Source: Nostocaceae cyanobacterium (GTDB lineage: Bacteria; Cyanobacteriota; Cyanobacteriia; Cyanobacteriales; Nostocaceae). From it: 33,781 nucleotides of DNA. The translations under genes were made by a program, and so were the position numbers. Location of the stretch: contig JASJCY010000037.1 in assembly GCA_030065825.1 (NCBI GenBank), positions 1 to 33,781 on the forward strand. Direction: 5' to 3'. Numbering within the stretch: position 1 is the stretch's first letter; each line of letters starts with the position of its first letter. Positions 6,570 to 14,977 of this stretch are shown here, in pieces. The notes beneath the pieces were generated by a model. That model searched no databases. It saw nothing but the letters and a program-made list of their open reading frames with translations, and had not been told where the DNA came from.

Positions 6570-8834
6570 ATGAGTTCTCCTCCTCCTCACAAGCCCCAAA
6601 CTTTGCTTGGTCAGTTAACTCAAGCAGTACAGACAATTCAAGCTCGGGTGGACTTTTCCAAACTGGCACTGAAACCCAATGCCAGAGTACCGGAACTTTG
6701 GGTACAGGATGCGGGGACAGACAAAGCAGAAATTTATCCACTCTTGGGCGATCGCTATATCTTGGGTCGTAGTTCTAAATCCAGCGATATTGTCGTCCGC
6801 AACCCAGTTGTAAGTCAAATACACTTGTCCTTGTCCCGGGATTCTACTCAAAGACGACCAGTTTTCATTATAAAAGACGAAAATTCCACCAATGGTATTT
6901 ATCGCGGTAAGCGTCGCGTCAGTTCTTTAGAATTGCGTCACGGTGATATCTTTACCTTAGGACCCCCAGAACTGGCAGCATCAGTCAGATTACAATACGT
7001 AGATCCACCGCCATTCTATGTCAAAGCAGCAACTTGGACAGCTGGTGGAATTGGTGGTGTCACCGCACTTCTGGCATTGGCAATTGGCGTAGAATGGATG
7101 AAATTTTCCGTCCGACCCCTACCTACAGCTACTCGTGCCCCAGTGATTATTTACACTCGTGATGGTTTTACACCTTTAAGGGAACCACGTTCAACAGCAC
7201 ACGTGGATATGAAGCGGTTAAAAGATTTTGGTCCTTATTTGCCTGGGGCAGTAGTGGCTTCTGAGGACAGCCGTTTTAACTGGCACTTCGGGGTTGACCC
7301 CTATGGTATCTTACGAGCCATACTGATTAATACCCGTAGTGGTGATGTCCAGCAGGGAGCTAGTACAGTGACTCAACAAGTCGCTCGTAGTTTGTTTCGG
7401 GATTATGTGGGTAGACAGGATTCCATAGGACGGAAAATACGGGAAGCAATTGTTGCCCTGAAGTTGGAAACCTTTTACAGCAAAGACGAGATTTTACTGA
7501 CCTATTTAAACCGGGTTTACTTGGGAGTAGATACCTCCGGCTTTGAAGATGCTTCCAAATACTACTTTGAGAAATCAGCAAAAGAACTAACAGCAGCAGA
7601 AGCCGCTACTTTAGTGGGAATTTTGCCTGCTCCCAACGGATTTAATTTCTGTGGAGATAACAAAAGCAAAGGACGCATTAGTTACTACCGTAACCGGGTG
7701 CTGAAACGAATGTTAGAAATGGGCAACATCAAACTGGATGAGTATAACCGCGCTAGGCGATCGCCCATTGAAGTCAGTGGTAAGGTTTGCGAACAACAGG
7801 CAAAAATCATTGCTCCTTATTTTTATAATTACGTCTTTTCAGAATTAGAATCGATTTTAGGACCCGATTTAGCCGCAGAAGGCAACTTTATTATTGAAAC
7901 AAATTTAGACCGGGGAATTCAGTCCAAAGCAGAAACAGCCCTACGTAATGCCGTCAGTGGTGCTGGTTCCACCTTTCGTTTTTCCCAAGGGGGAATAGTT
8001 ACCCTTGATGGCAACACTGGCAGTATTTTGGCGATGGTAGGGGGTACAGATTACAGAACTAGTCAGTTTAATCGTGCCGTACAAGCCCAAAGACAGCCCG
8101 GTTCTACCTTTAAAGTCTTTGCCTACACAGCTGCTTTAGAGCAAGGATTTTCCACATCCAGGAGTTATTCCTGTTCTGCCTTTCCCTGGCAGGGTTTTAC
8201 TTACCAACCCTGTCGCAGTGGTACTGGTCGTTTAGATTTGGCAACCGGACTTGCCCTTTCGGAAAACCCTATTGCTTTGCGGTTATCTAGGGATGTGGGA
8301 CTCAATAAGGTTGTGGAAATGGCGCAGCGTTTGGGAGTAAACTCAAAGCTGGAAGCAGTTCCTGGGTTAGTACTGGGGCAAAGTGTGGTGAATGTCCTGG
8401 AAATGACAGGGGCTTTTGCTGCCATTAGCAATAAGGGGGTGTGGAATCGTCCCCATGCTATTAACCGGATTTTAGACAGCAGTGATTGTAGCGATCGCAA
8501 TGATTTAAAGACTTGCCGGGTTATTTACTCTTTCGACCAAGATAGAGATGCCAACAAGCGGGTATTACGTACTAGCATCGCCAATACTATGACTCGTTTG
8601 TTACAGCAAGTAATTACAAGGGGTACTGGTCGCGGTGCTGCCATCGGATTCGGAGAAGGTGGTAAAACTGGCACCACAGATGACAGTGTGGATTTATGGT
8701 TTATTGGTTTTGTCCCCAATCCGCAACTAGTCACAGGAGTTTGGTTGGGTAATGATAATAACTCCCCTACCACTGGTAGTAGTGCCCAAGCTGCCCAACT
8801 GTGGGGAAAGTATATGGGGGAAGTGGTGAAGTAA
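6570..8834 (+). CDS. Class A penicillin-binding protein with N-terminal FHA domain
   Basis: This 754-residue bifunctional enzyme polymerises glycan strands and cross-links peptidoglycan. From the N-terminus: a forkhead-associated domain (about 58-130, with G-R at 66-67 and S-T-N-G at 106-109), which binds phosphothreonine; one membrane helix (about 155-175); a glycosyltransferase-51 domain with E-D-S-R-F-N-W-H-F-G from E232 and Q-G-A-S-T-V-T-Q-Q at 262-270; and a transpeptidase domain with S-T-F-K (catalytic S512, K515), S-E-N (564-566) and K-T-G-T (699-702). All catalytic motifs are present, so both activities are expected. The FHA domain before the membrane helix would be cytoplasmic and may link wall synthesis to Ser/Thr kinase signalling (inference). 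The protein ends soon after the transpeptidase motif, without extra C-terminal domains. Confidence 0.95.
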   Translation: MSSPPPHKPQTLLGQLTQAVQTIQARVDFSKLALKPNARVPELWVQDAGTDKAEIYPLLGDRYILGRSSKSSDIVVRNPVVSQIHLSLSRDSTQRRPVFIIKDENSTNGIYRGKRRVSSLELRHGDIFTLGPPELAASVRLQYVDPPPFYVKAATWTAGGIGGVTALLALAIGVEWMKFSVRPLPTATRAPVIIYTRDGFTPLREPRSTAHVDMKRLKDFGPYLPGAVVASEDSRFNWHFGVDPYGILRAILINTRSGDVQQGASTVTQQVARSLFRDYVGRQDSIGRKIREAIVALKLETFYSKDEILLTYLNRVYLGVDTSGFEDASKYYFEKSAKELTAAEAATLVGILPAPNGFNFCGDNKSKGRISYYRNRVLKRMLEMGNIKLDEYNRARRSPIEVSGKVCEQQAKIIAPYFYNYVFSELESILGPDLAAEGNFIIETNLDRGIQSKAETALRNAVSGAGSTFRFSQGGIVTLDGNTGSILAMVGGTDYRTSQFNRAVQAQRQPGSTFKVFAYTAALEQGFSTSRSYSCSAFPWQGFTYQPCRSGTGRLDLATGLALSENPIALRLSRDVGLNKVVEMAQRLGVNSKLEAVPGLVLGQSVVNVLEMTGAFAAISNKGVWNRPHAINRILDSSDCSDRNDLKTCRVIYSFDQDRDANKRVLRTSIANTMTRLLQQVITRGTGRGAAIGFGEGGKTGTTDDSVDLWFIGFVPNPQLVTGVWLGNDNNSPTTGSSAQAAQLWGKYMGEVVK

Positions 8835-8839
8835 TTAAA

Positions 8840-8894
8840 CCTCACCCCCTTCCCCTCTCCTTGTTAAGGAGAGGGGTGCCGTTAGGTGGGGTGA
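8840..8894. repeat. Nested inverted repeat after PBP gene (possible terminator)
   Basis: An inner stem CCCCTCTCC (8852-8860) / GGAGAGGGG (8868-8876) is enclosed by TCACCCC / GGGGTGA. It starts five bases after the PBP stop codon. No T-run follows, so it is more likely a dispersed hairpin repeat that may also slow or end transcription than a classical intrinsic terminator. Confidence 0.6.
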
Positions 8895-8943
8895 AGTCTA
8901 CAGAAGTTTTACCTAGCTATGAACAGTATGGTAGAGCCATTCT

Positions 8944-8969
8944 CGTTCCCAGGCTCCAGCCTGGGAACG
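8944..8969. repeat. Dispersed perfect hairpin CGTTCCCAGGCT/AGCCTGGGAACG
   Basis: A perfect 12-bp stem with a two-base loop. Related elements appear at 21330-21445 and 27319-27349, so it is a dispersed palindromic repeat. I have seen similar GGCTCTGCCT-flanked elements in other cyanobacterial genomes. Confidence 0.75.
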
Positions 8970-8998
8970 TAATTCTAGAGGCTCTGCCTAAAAGCGCA

Positions 8999-9930
8999 TA
9001 GCAAAAGCGATTGCCCAAGCTAAACCTGAGAAAAATTCTCTACACAGTAACTATAGCGAAGCGAGTAATCGTTCCAAATAGCAAAAGCGATCGCCCAAGC
9101 TAAACCTGACAAAAATTCTTCACACAGTAACTATAGCGCTATAGTAATCCTGCCAAATAGCAAAAGCGATTGCGCAAGCTAAACCTGACACAAATTCTTA
9201 ACACAGTAACTATAGCGCTATAGAAATTGTTCCAAATAGCAAAAGCGATCACGCAAGCTAAACCTGATAAAAATTCTTCACACAGTAACTATAGCGCTAT
9301 AGAAATCGTCCCAAATAGCAAAAGCGATTGCCCAAACTAAACCTGAGAAAAATTCTTCACACAGTAACTATAGCGCTATAGAAATTGTTCCAAATAGCAA
9401 AAGCGATCACGCAAGCTAAACCTGAGAAAAATTCTCTACACAGTAACTATAGCGCTATAGTAATCCTGCCAAATAGCAAAAGCGATTGCCCAAACTAAAC
9501 CTGAGAAAAATTCTTCACACAGTAACTATAGCGCTATAGTAATCCTCCCAAATAGCAAAAGTGATGACTTTGGCTAAACCTGACAAAAATTCTTCACACA
9601 GTAACTATAGCGCTATAGTAATCCTGCCAAAAATCAAAAGTGATGACTTTGGCTAAACCTGACACAAATTATTCACAGAGTAACTATAGCGCTATAGAAA
9701 TCCTCCCAAATAGCAAAAGCGATTGCCCAAGCTAAACCTGAGAAAAATTCTCTACACAGTAACTATAGCGCTATAGTAATCCTGCCGAATAGCAAAAGCG
9801 ATTGCCCAAGCTAAACCTGAGAAAAATTCTTTACACAGTAACTATAGCGCTATAGTAATCCTGCCAAAAATCAGAAGTGATGACTTTGGCTAAAACTCAT
9901 ACAAATTCTTCACAGAGCAACTATATATCT
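8999..9930 (+). repeat. 79-bp tandem array, about 12 units, with CTATAGCGCTATAG palindrome
   Basis: Units start with GCAAAAGCGAT at 9001, 9081, 9160, 9239, 9318, 9397, 9476, 9555, 9634, 9713, 9792 and 9871; spacing is 79 bases throughout, except 80 for the first. Each has a 5' box, a TAAACCTGA segment and then ACAGTAACTATAG. Units 2-11 keep the perfect 14-base palindrome CTATAGCGCTATAG, while the first and last have lost it. The 5' box exists in two types: a HIP1-like GCGATYGCCCAAGC form in most units and GTGATGACTTTGGC in units 8, 9 and 12. A 79-base period does not keep a reading frame. The array lies between the 3' ends of two convergent genes. Confidence 0.93.
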
Positions 9931-10005
9931 GTCTATGTGTCCCATTTTTGCAAATTGGTATAAATTATCCCGTCGGGGCACGGCGTCAATAGGGGCACGG
10001 CGTCA

Positions 10006-10147
10006 GCAAAGTGAGTTTATAAACCGAGAAATTATGGATGCCGTGCCCCTACCCATTGTTGGATATTTTTGAATTTGCAAAGTGAGTTTATAAACCGAGA
10101 AATTATGGATGCCGTGCCCCTACCCATTGTTGGATATTTTTGAATTT
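10006..10147 (+). repeat. 71-bp direct duplication
   Basis: Two identical adjacent copies (10006-10076 and 10077-10147), each starting GCAAAGTGAGTTTATAAACC and containing GATGCCGTGCCCCTAC. Before them, GGGGCACGGCGTC occurs twice (9976-10005) and is largely the inverse of GCCGTGCCCC, so transcripts could form hairpins. This is a recent local duplication of a dispersed repeat; no gene is seen. Confidence 0.85.
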
Positions 10148-10196
10148 GCAACTCCCTTATACTTTTGACTTTTGACTTTTAACTTTTGACTTATTC

Positions 10197-11630
10197 TTAG
10201 TATCCCTGCCAAGGTTTCACCACTACGCTACCATTGGGCAAAGCTTCCAATTGGAAATGTGCCAGAGGTTCCTTGGTATTGATAGGTAAATCTTCAACCA
10301 TTGTCCCTAAAGGTATTCTTCCAGAATAGTCAAATGCCAAGGGATTAATTGCTTCCAAATCGCGGATTTTGCCGTCTTTGCTCACCGCTACACGATACTT
10401 TAATAACCCTGGATAGGTAGTACGGTTCCAAGTTTGGGTAATGACACTCTCAAGCTGTTGTTTTAATTGCTGAACCTCCTTGGCATCTGTAATTTCTGTG
10501 CCTAGAACTTTGGGAGTACCATTAAAACCCAGCCAAGGACTAACTTCTAGTATTTGATTACGCTTAAAAACTACTCTAAATTGGGCAATTGGTTCTGAAG
10601 AGCGATTGGCAGCATTGTAAACTAATTGGGGTAGGGGAGTTTTATTTACCTGCTGATTTGCTTGTTTATTTACTGCCTTATAACCTAAGACATCACCATT
10701 TTCAGCTACACCCACACGAAAAACCAAATCCTGTGGCAATCCAGAACGATTTTTCCAACTGGGATGAATTTGGTTATACAATCGACGTCTCAAAGCCCAC
10801 AGCCAGGAAACATCGGTAATTTCGGGGGCTTGTGTTAAAAGAGTTTCTAAATCTTGAACTGTAGATGATGGGGTATTTGGTGTAGGAGTTACATTAGCAA
10901 TAGGAGTTGGTGTAGGAGTTTCAGCTATAGTTTCCGGGGATAATTCCGTAGAATTACTAGTGCTAGAGGTTGTATTTGTAGTTGTATTTGTAGGTTGGGG
11001 CTGTTGTTCAGAGGCTGCTTCTGGTGTACGCACTGGGGGAGTTGGGACTAAAGCAAAAGCGATCGCCGCTGCAGCCAAACTTGTGGCACCTACACCAGCA
11101 GGTACAGCCTGTTGCAGCAGGGCTTTAGTAGCATCACCATAGCCCTTGGAAACTGGTTGTAGTTCCAGTGATAACTCTGGTAGGGTTTGGCTATCAGCAA
11201 AGAACTGATCTACTGCTTCCACCAGGTCAAAAAATTGTACTGTATTTAAGTCAACTTCAATCGGTGGTTTATGATTGTTAGTATCGGATTGTGCATCTTG
11301 GGTAGGAATTTCTCTATGTACAATCAACCTATGTTGGTTAGTATCAATTTTTTGTAGTTGTACCAACTCTGATTCCAAGTTATGTGCTTGGGGGTGGGGT
11401 ATATTGCTGAGCAATTCTTGAGCATAAGCACTAACTGTCCTCACCAAACTTTCAAAAAATTCCCGCCCTCCCGCCAGTGGCTGCTTCAAACCAGATACAT
11501 GACATTCTGCATTGACTAAAATTGAGAGTTGGGGGCGCATTTCCTGAAATTTAGCAGCCCGGGTAGCGTCACTTAAACCCTCTAAAATTAACGTGCAATT
11601 GGGTAAACTATATTTTCTTTGAATATTCAT
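10197..11630 (-). CDS. DUF4335 family protein
   Basis: This 477-residue protein begins with the conserved start of the cyanobacterial DUF4335 family (M-N-I-Q-R-K-Y-S-L-P-N-C-T-L-I-L-E-G-L). The N-terminal domain covers about 1-165. An Ala/Gly/Val-rich hydrophobic stretch (about 176-195) may cross the membrane. Then comes a low-complexity Thr/Pro/Asn/Ser linker (about 197-258), and a C-terminal region (about 265-477) with two similar halves, each with a Y-x-V/F-x-V-x-x-x-G-x-I/V-x-x-x-x-A-x-N pattern. The start overlaps the stop of the upstream DUF3038 gene as ATGA, so translation is likely coupled. The function is unknown. Assignment rests on memory of the family, not on a search. Confidence 0.85.
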   Translation of the reverse strand: MNIQRKYSLPNCTLILEGLSDATRAAKFQEMRPQLSILVNAECHVSGLKQPLAGGREFFESLVRTVSAYAQELLSNIPHPQAHNLESELVQLQKIDTNQHRLIVHREIPTQDAQSDTNNHKPPIEVDLNTVQFFDLVEAVDQFFADSQTLPELSLELQPVSKGYGDATKALLQQAVPAGVGATSLAAAAIAFALVPTPPVRTPEAASEQQPQPTNTTTNTTSSTSNSTELSPETIAETPTPTPIANVTPTPNTPSSTVQDLETLLTQAPEITDVSWLWALRRRLYNQIHPSWKNRSGLPQDLVFRVGVAENGDVLGYKAVNKQANQQVNKTPLPQLVYNAANRSSEPIAQFRVVFKRNQILEVSPWLGFNGTPKVLGTEITDAKEVQQLKQQLESVITQTWNRTTYPGLLKYRVAVSKDGKIRDLEAINPLAFDYSGRIPLGTMVEDLPINTKEPLAHFQLEALPNGSVVVKPWQGY

Positions 11631-12250
11631 ACTTCACCATCAAACAAACTAATCCAGAACCGCTGCATTCCCGCAGTACCTGTACAAAACAGTAATTTGC
11701 CCAGTAAACTAATAGCTAATTCATCTAATTTTTCATCGGAACTCAATGCCATAAATCCAGAACGTCTGGGATTCATCCGGCTTTTAAAATGGGATCTAAA
11801 TCGTTCTAGATAATTAGCAAGTCGCAAATTCTGTTCTAGGGGAATTTGCTTTTCATACAGTTGCTGGTAAATTGTCAACAATTGGCGAATGACAACCGTT
11901 AATCGCCGCGCTATATAGCAAGTAATCACCACTAAGGCTTTTGCCTCCATAATAGTTAACGGACGGCGAATATGTGCCCGACGTATGGGGTTAGTACCGC
12001 GCATACGCCATAAATTCACCCGATTTTTAATAATTCCTTTGAGATCCAACTCCTGAGCAAATGTCAAAATAGCCTCAGAACTACCAAGTTCCAAAGCTTC
12101 AATTGCCAGTAACATCAGGTCAATTTGCAAACTGGTAGTCCGGGGACATACTTGTCCCTCAATACCTGGTTCGGGTAAAGAATCCAAAATCATTGGCATG
12201 GGCTGGGGAGCTGGACTATTAGCGGGTGTTAAACTAGCGGAGACACTCAT
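11627..12250 (-). CDS. DUF3038 family protein
   Basis: This 207-residue protein is of the cyanobacterial DUF3038 type. The start at 12250 (M-S-V-S-A-S-L-T-P) is preferred because AAGG lies eight bases upstream; a longer frame to 12316 would add 22 residues with no site. After a Pro-rich leader the protein is mostly helical and basic (W-R-M-R-G-T-N-P-I-R-R-A-H-I-R-R), with a hydrophobic helix near A-L-V-V-I-T-C-Y-I-A-R-R-L-T-V-V-I. Its TGA overlaps the next ATG by the four-base ATGA, so the DUF3038 and DUF4335 products are made together and may form a complex (inference). No biochemical function is known to me. Confidence 0.85.
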   Translation of the reverse strand: MSVSASLTPANSPAPQPMPMILDSLPEPGIEGQVCPRTTSLQIDLMLLAIEALELGSSEAILTFAQELDLKGIIKNRVNLWRMRGTNPIRRAHIRRPLTIMEAKALVVITCYIARRLTVVIRQLLTIYQQLYEKQIPLEQNLRLANYLERFRSHFKSRMNPRRSGFMALSSDEKLDELAISLLGKLLFCTGTAGMQRFWISLFDGEV

Positions 12251-12840
12251 TATAAATACCTTATATGGCTGCGACAGACTAGGTAAAACTAATTTAAGAT
12301 TATTATTGTCTAACAATAAAAATGTTTAGTTGTGTGAACGGCATTAAAACATGCCCTGATATATAGATTACTTACTAATTAGCAGTAAAGGTTTCCGTAT
12401 AATCACAGCTTTTGTTTTATAGCATCACTATATCGCTCCTTTTTCCCTAGCTTCTACATCCCTAGCTTCCTGTAGATTCAGATAATCGTCAATCCATAGT
12501 CATTATTGATGGTTTAACTTAAGGGTATGACATTATCGGGTTAGGCAATAGGCGCAAAACTCCTGAGTATGTGAGTAACTAAGTCACTCACATATGTTCT
12601 TAAGGCAGTAGATGTAGCGCCAACGGCAAATTTATTTGCCGTCAACATGGTAGAATTATCATAGTGGAAGGGTAATCAACCACTCAAAAAACCCGATTGT
12701 TGCCTAACACGCAAACGCGCTCACCTTGACAACTGAAAATATGGGGTTCTATTCCACAGTTCTAGATGACACCCAGGAATAGATAAAATTTTCATGGGAA
12801 CTAGACGACCAGCATTTTAGTCAAAGCAAATTTTGCAGTA
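12251..12840. other. Gene-free stretch with two strong hairpins
   Basis: No open frame of coding character was found. Two perfect stems are present: TATGTGAGT / ACTCACATA (12568-12594, nine-base loop) and ACGGCAAAT / ATTTGCCGT (12623-12642, two-base loop). Hairpins of this sort form the left ends of IS200/IS605-like elements, and a right-end-like structure lies at 12948-12976, so 12560-12976 may be a non-autonomous derivative. This is not proved. The part before 12560 holds the likely promoter region of the DUF3038 gene. Confidence 0.4.
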
Positions 12841-12841
12841 A

Positions 12842-12976
12842 TGCAACTACCGTAGGGCATACGGGAAGTTAAAGCTTGAGGAGAGAACCACCTCTGGGCT
12901 AGATACCGCAAGGAGTCTAGTTTAAGTGGACTCGTTGAACCAAGAATCTCCTCGCCTTTAGGCAGGAGAGTGTCAA
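12842..12976 (+). mobile_element. Decayed IS605-type tnpB 3' end and right-end hairpin
   Basis: In frame with 12854 there is a degenerate C-terminal tail interrupted by TAA and resumed as V-D-S-L-N-Q-E-S-P-R-L-stop. The ending N-Q-E-S-P-R-L overlaps the hairpin CTCCTCGCC-TTTA-GGCAGGAG (12948-12968), followed by AGTGTCAA. I recognise this combination from many cyanobacterial IS605-group tnpB genes, where the last codons run into the right-end hairpin and the element ends in GTCAA. No transposase domain remains upstream. It lies about 105 bases before apt and could affect its promoter. Moderate confidence, from pattern recognition only. Confidence 0.5.
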
Positions 12977-13081
12977 AGTGTACGATTTTTCAGATATGTA
13001 CCCGCAGCCATACCAAAAATTACTTCTTGGAAATCAAAATGCGGGAGTTGGTTGTAAACTCAAATTCCCCCAAGCTATTTT

Positions 13082-13600
13082 ATGGATTTAAAGTCTCTGA
13101 TTCGTGACATTCCTGATTTTCCTAAACCCGGAATTGTATTTCGAGATATCACCACCCTTCTCAAAGATCCTAAGGGACTACGTCACACCATTGACTCTTT
13201 TACCCAAAAATTTGTTGACGCTGGACTTGAAGCAGATTACATAGTGGGTATGGAGTCACGGGGCTTTATATTTGGTACTCCTTTGGCTTATCAAATGTCA
13301 GCCGGTTTTATTCCCGTGCGCAAACCCGGTAAACTACCATCAGCAGTCCACTCCATTGAATACGAATTGGAGTATGGTACGGACTGTTTAGAGATACATC
13401 AAGATGCTTTACCACCCCAAAGCAAAGTACTGATTGTAGATGATTTAATTGCTACTGGTGGAACCGCTAGCGCTACAGCAAAATTAGTACAGAAAATTGG
13501 CTGCGATTTAGTGGGATTTGGGTTTATTATCGAGCTACAAGATTTACAAGGACGCAAAAGTCTACCAGATGTGCCCATTGTAACTCTTGTTGAATATTAG
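13082..13600 (+). CDS. apt: Adenine phosphoribosyltransferase
   Basis: This 172-residue cytoplasmic enzyme converts adenine and PRPP to AMP, salvaging purines. It starts [20 protein letters not shown], a typical Apt beginning, and contains the PRPP-binding motif [14 protein letters not shown], in which the two acidic residues contact the ribose. Length matches the family (about 170-180). No clear Shine-Dalgarno precedes the ATG. The next plus-strand gene is an unrelated permease after repeats. The purine synthesis genes purF and purL lie a few kilobases away on the other strand. Confidence 0.96.
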   Translation: MDLKSLIRDIPDFPKPGIVFRDITTLLKDPKGLRHTIDSFTQKFVDAGLEADYIVGMESRGFIFGTPLAYQMSAGFIPVRKPGKLPSAVHSIEYELEYGTDCLEIHQDALPPQSKVLIVDDLIATGGTASATAKLVQKIGCDLVGFGFIIELQDLQGRKSLPDVPIVTLVEY

Positions 13601-13783
13601 TTATTAGTTATTAGTCATTAGTCATTAGTCATTGGTAAAGAAAATGACCAAGAAAAATTACCAAGGACATAGACGCAAAGCGGCTACTTACAGAAGCCAC
13701 TGCGTGTCTACCCGCAGGGTATGACCAAGAACAAATGACCAATGACAAATAACCAATGACCAAGGACAAATGACATAGGACAA
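13601..13783 (+). repeat. STRR heptamers with a nested small dispersed repeat
   Basis: TTAGTCA-type and AATGACC/AAATGAC-type short repeats flank a GC-rich block, GACGCAAAGCGGCTACTTAC (from about 13670) up to CTACCCGCAGGG (to about 13720). The block looks like an insertion, because CCAAGGACA before it and ATGACCAAGAAC after it belong to the same AT-rich repeat. The GC-rich block resembles the class of small dispersed repeats described in cyanobacteria, and shares CCCGCAGGGTA with the insertion at 31784-31861. Confidence 0.7.
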
Positions 13784-14833
13784 ATGACCACAACATCAAA
13801 TATTTCTGGGGAATCAATTCGAGATTGGGTGCTGAAGCTGGTCACCAGTGAAACATTTCTTTATATAATCAAGCGACTATCCCAGGCACTTTTAACTTTA
13901 TTATTAGTGTCAGCACTCTCATTTTTTGTGATTCAACTAGCCCCTGGAGATTTCGTCAGTTCATTGGAAGCAGATCCAAAAATATCCAAGGAACAAATCG
14001 ATCAATTCAGGAAACTGTATGGTTTAGACCGTTCCTGGCCCGAACAGTATTTTATGTGGTTATCGGGGGTGGTTACTAAAGGAGATTTTGGCTTCAGCTT
14101 TGCTTACAAACGCTCAGTAATTTCACTGATTGGAGAAAGGGTGCAGGTAACTTTATTGATGGCGATCGCATCTTTAGTGGTTACCTGGGTGATCGCTATT
14201 CCCATGGGTATTATTGCCGCTGTGAAGCAGAATCGCTGGGCTGATAGAATTTTACAGGTGATTAGCTATGCCGGACAGGGATTTCCCAGTTTTATCACTG
14301 CCTTATTCTTATTGATTTTTGCCCAAATGACTGCTCCTTTGTTTCCAGTGGGGGGTGTCACCAGCATTAATCACGCTGATTTAAACTGGTTTGGGAAAAT
14401 CCTTGATACTGGCTGGCACATGGTTTTACCTACTATTGCCCTGAGTATCACCAGTTTTGCCGGTTTACAGCGCATTACCCGTGGGGAAATGTTAGATGTG
14501 CTACGTCAAGATTATATCCAAACAGCACGGGCTAAAGGATTACCAGAAGATAAGGTAATTTATGTTCATGCTTTGCGTAACGCCATCAACCCTTTAATTA
14601 CTTTATTGGGTTTTGAGTTAGCTAGTTTATTAAGCGGTGCTTTCATTGCCGAATATTTCTTTAACTGGCCCGGTTTGGGTAGATTAACTCTACAAGCGGT
14701 ACAAAACCAAGATTTATATTTACTCATGGCAAGTTTGGTAATGAGCGCAGTATTATTAATTGTCGGCAATTTGGTTGCTGATTTGCTACTCAAGGTTGCC
14801 GATCCGCGCATTCGTTTGGAAAACTTGAATTAA
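13784..14833 (+). CDS. ABC transporter permease, dipeptide/oligopeptide (DppB/OppB) type
   Basis: This 349-residue inner-membrane permease has six predicted membrane segments. After a 30-residue leader, the first segment (R-L-S-Q-A-L-L-T-L-L-L-V-S-A-L-S-F-F-V) is followed by a periplasmic loop with L-D-R-S-W-P-E-Q-Y, as in DppB. The ATPase-coupling loop is seen in D-Y-I-Q-T-A-R-A-K-G-L-P-E-D-K-V, and E-Y-F-F-N-W-P-G-L-G-R-L near the end is diagnostic of the peptide/nickel permease family. Substrate cannot be told from the permease. Partner permease, binding protein and ATPases are not adjacent, so the system is scattered in the genome, which is common in cyanobacteria. The start codon lies inside ATGAC-type repeats. 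Confidence 0.9.
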   Translation: MTTTSNISGESIRDWVLKLVTSETFLYIIKRLSQALLTLLLVSALSFFVIQLAPGDFVSSLEADPKISKEQIDQFRKLYGLDRSWPEQYFMWLSGVVTKGDFGFSFAYKRSVISLIGERVQVTLLMAIASLVVTWVIAIPMGIIAAVKQNRWADRILQVISYAGQGFPSFITALFLLIFAQMTAPLFPVGGVTSINHADLNWFGKILDTGWHMVLPTIALSITSFAGLQRITRGEMLDVLRQDYIQTARAKGLPEDKVIYVHALRNAINPLITLLGFELASLLSGAFIAEYFFNWPGLGRLTLQAVQNQDLYLLMASLVMSAVLLIVGNLVADLLLKVADPRIRLENLN

Positions 14834-14939
14834 TTCCACAAACCGGGTTGATTGAGGTTGTAATCAAAAAATTTTGCCCTAAATGACCTACAAACACCGT
14901 TTCTTAGTTTCCCATTTGAATTTCTGACTCCAAACTTTG

Positions 14940-14966
14940 TATGGACGCGGAAACCGCGTCCATACT
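14940..14966. repeat. Dispersed palindrome (GGACGCGGAAACCGCGTCC)
   Basis: GGACGCGG-AAA-CCGCGTCC is a perfect eight-base stem followed by ATACTAAC. Variants GGGCGCGG-AAA-CCGCGCCCCTAC occur at about 21578-21598 and 27361-27383; these two are also followed by a shared ATTTGGGATRATT tail. It is a dispersed repeat family. Confidence 0.75.
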
Positions 14967-14977
14967 AACTTCTAAAA

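Noticed and set aside
8999-9930. CRISPR array
   Set aside because: The whole 79-base unit is repeated, with no unique spacers between short repeats and no cas genes nearby.
10960-11142. Small hydrophobic plus-strand frame inside the DUF4335 gene
   Set aside because: It is antisense to the Thr/Pro linker; the Val and Ala richness is the mirror of that low-complexity DNA.
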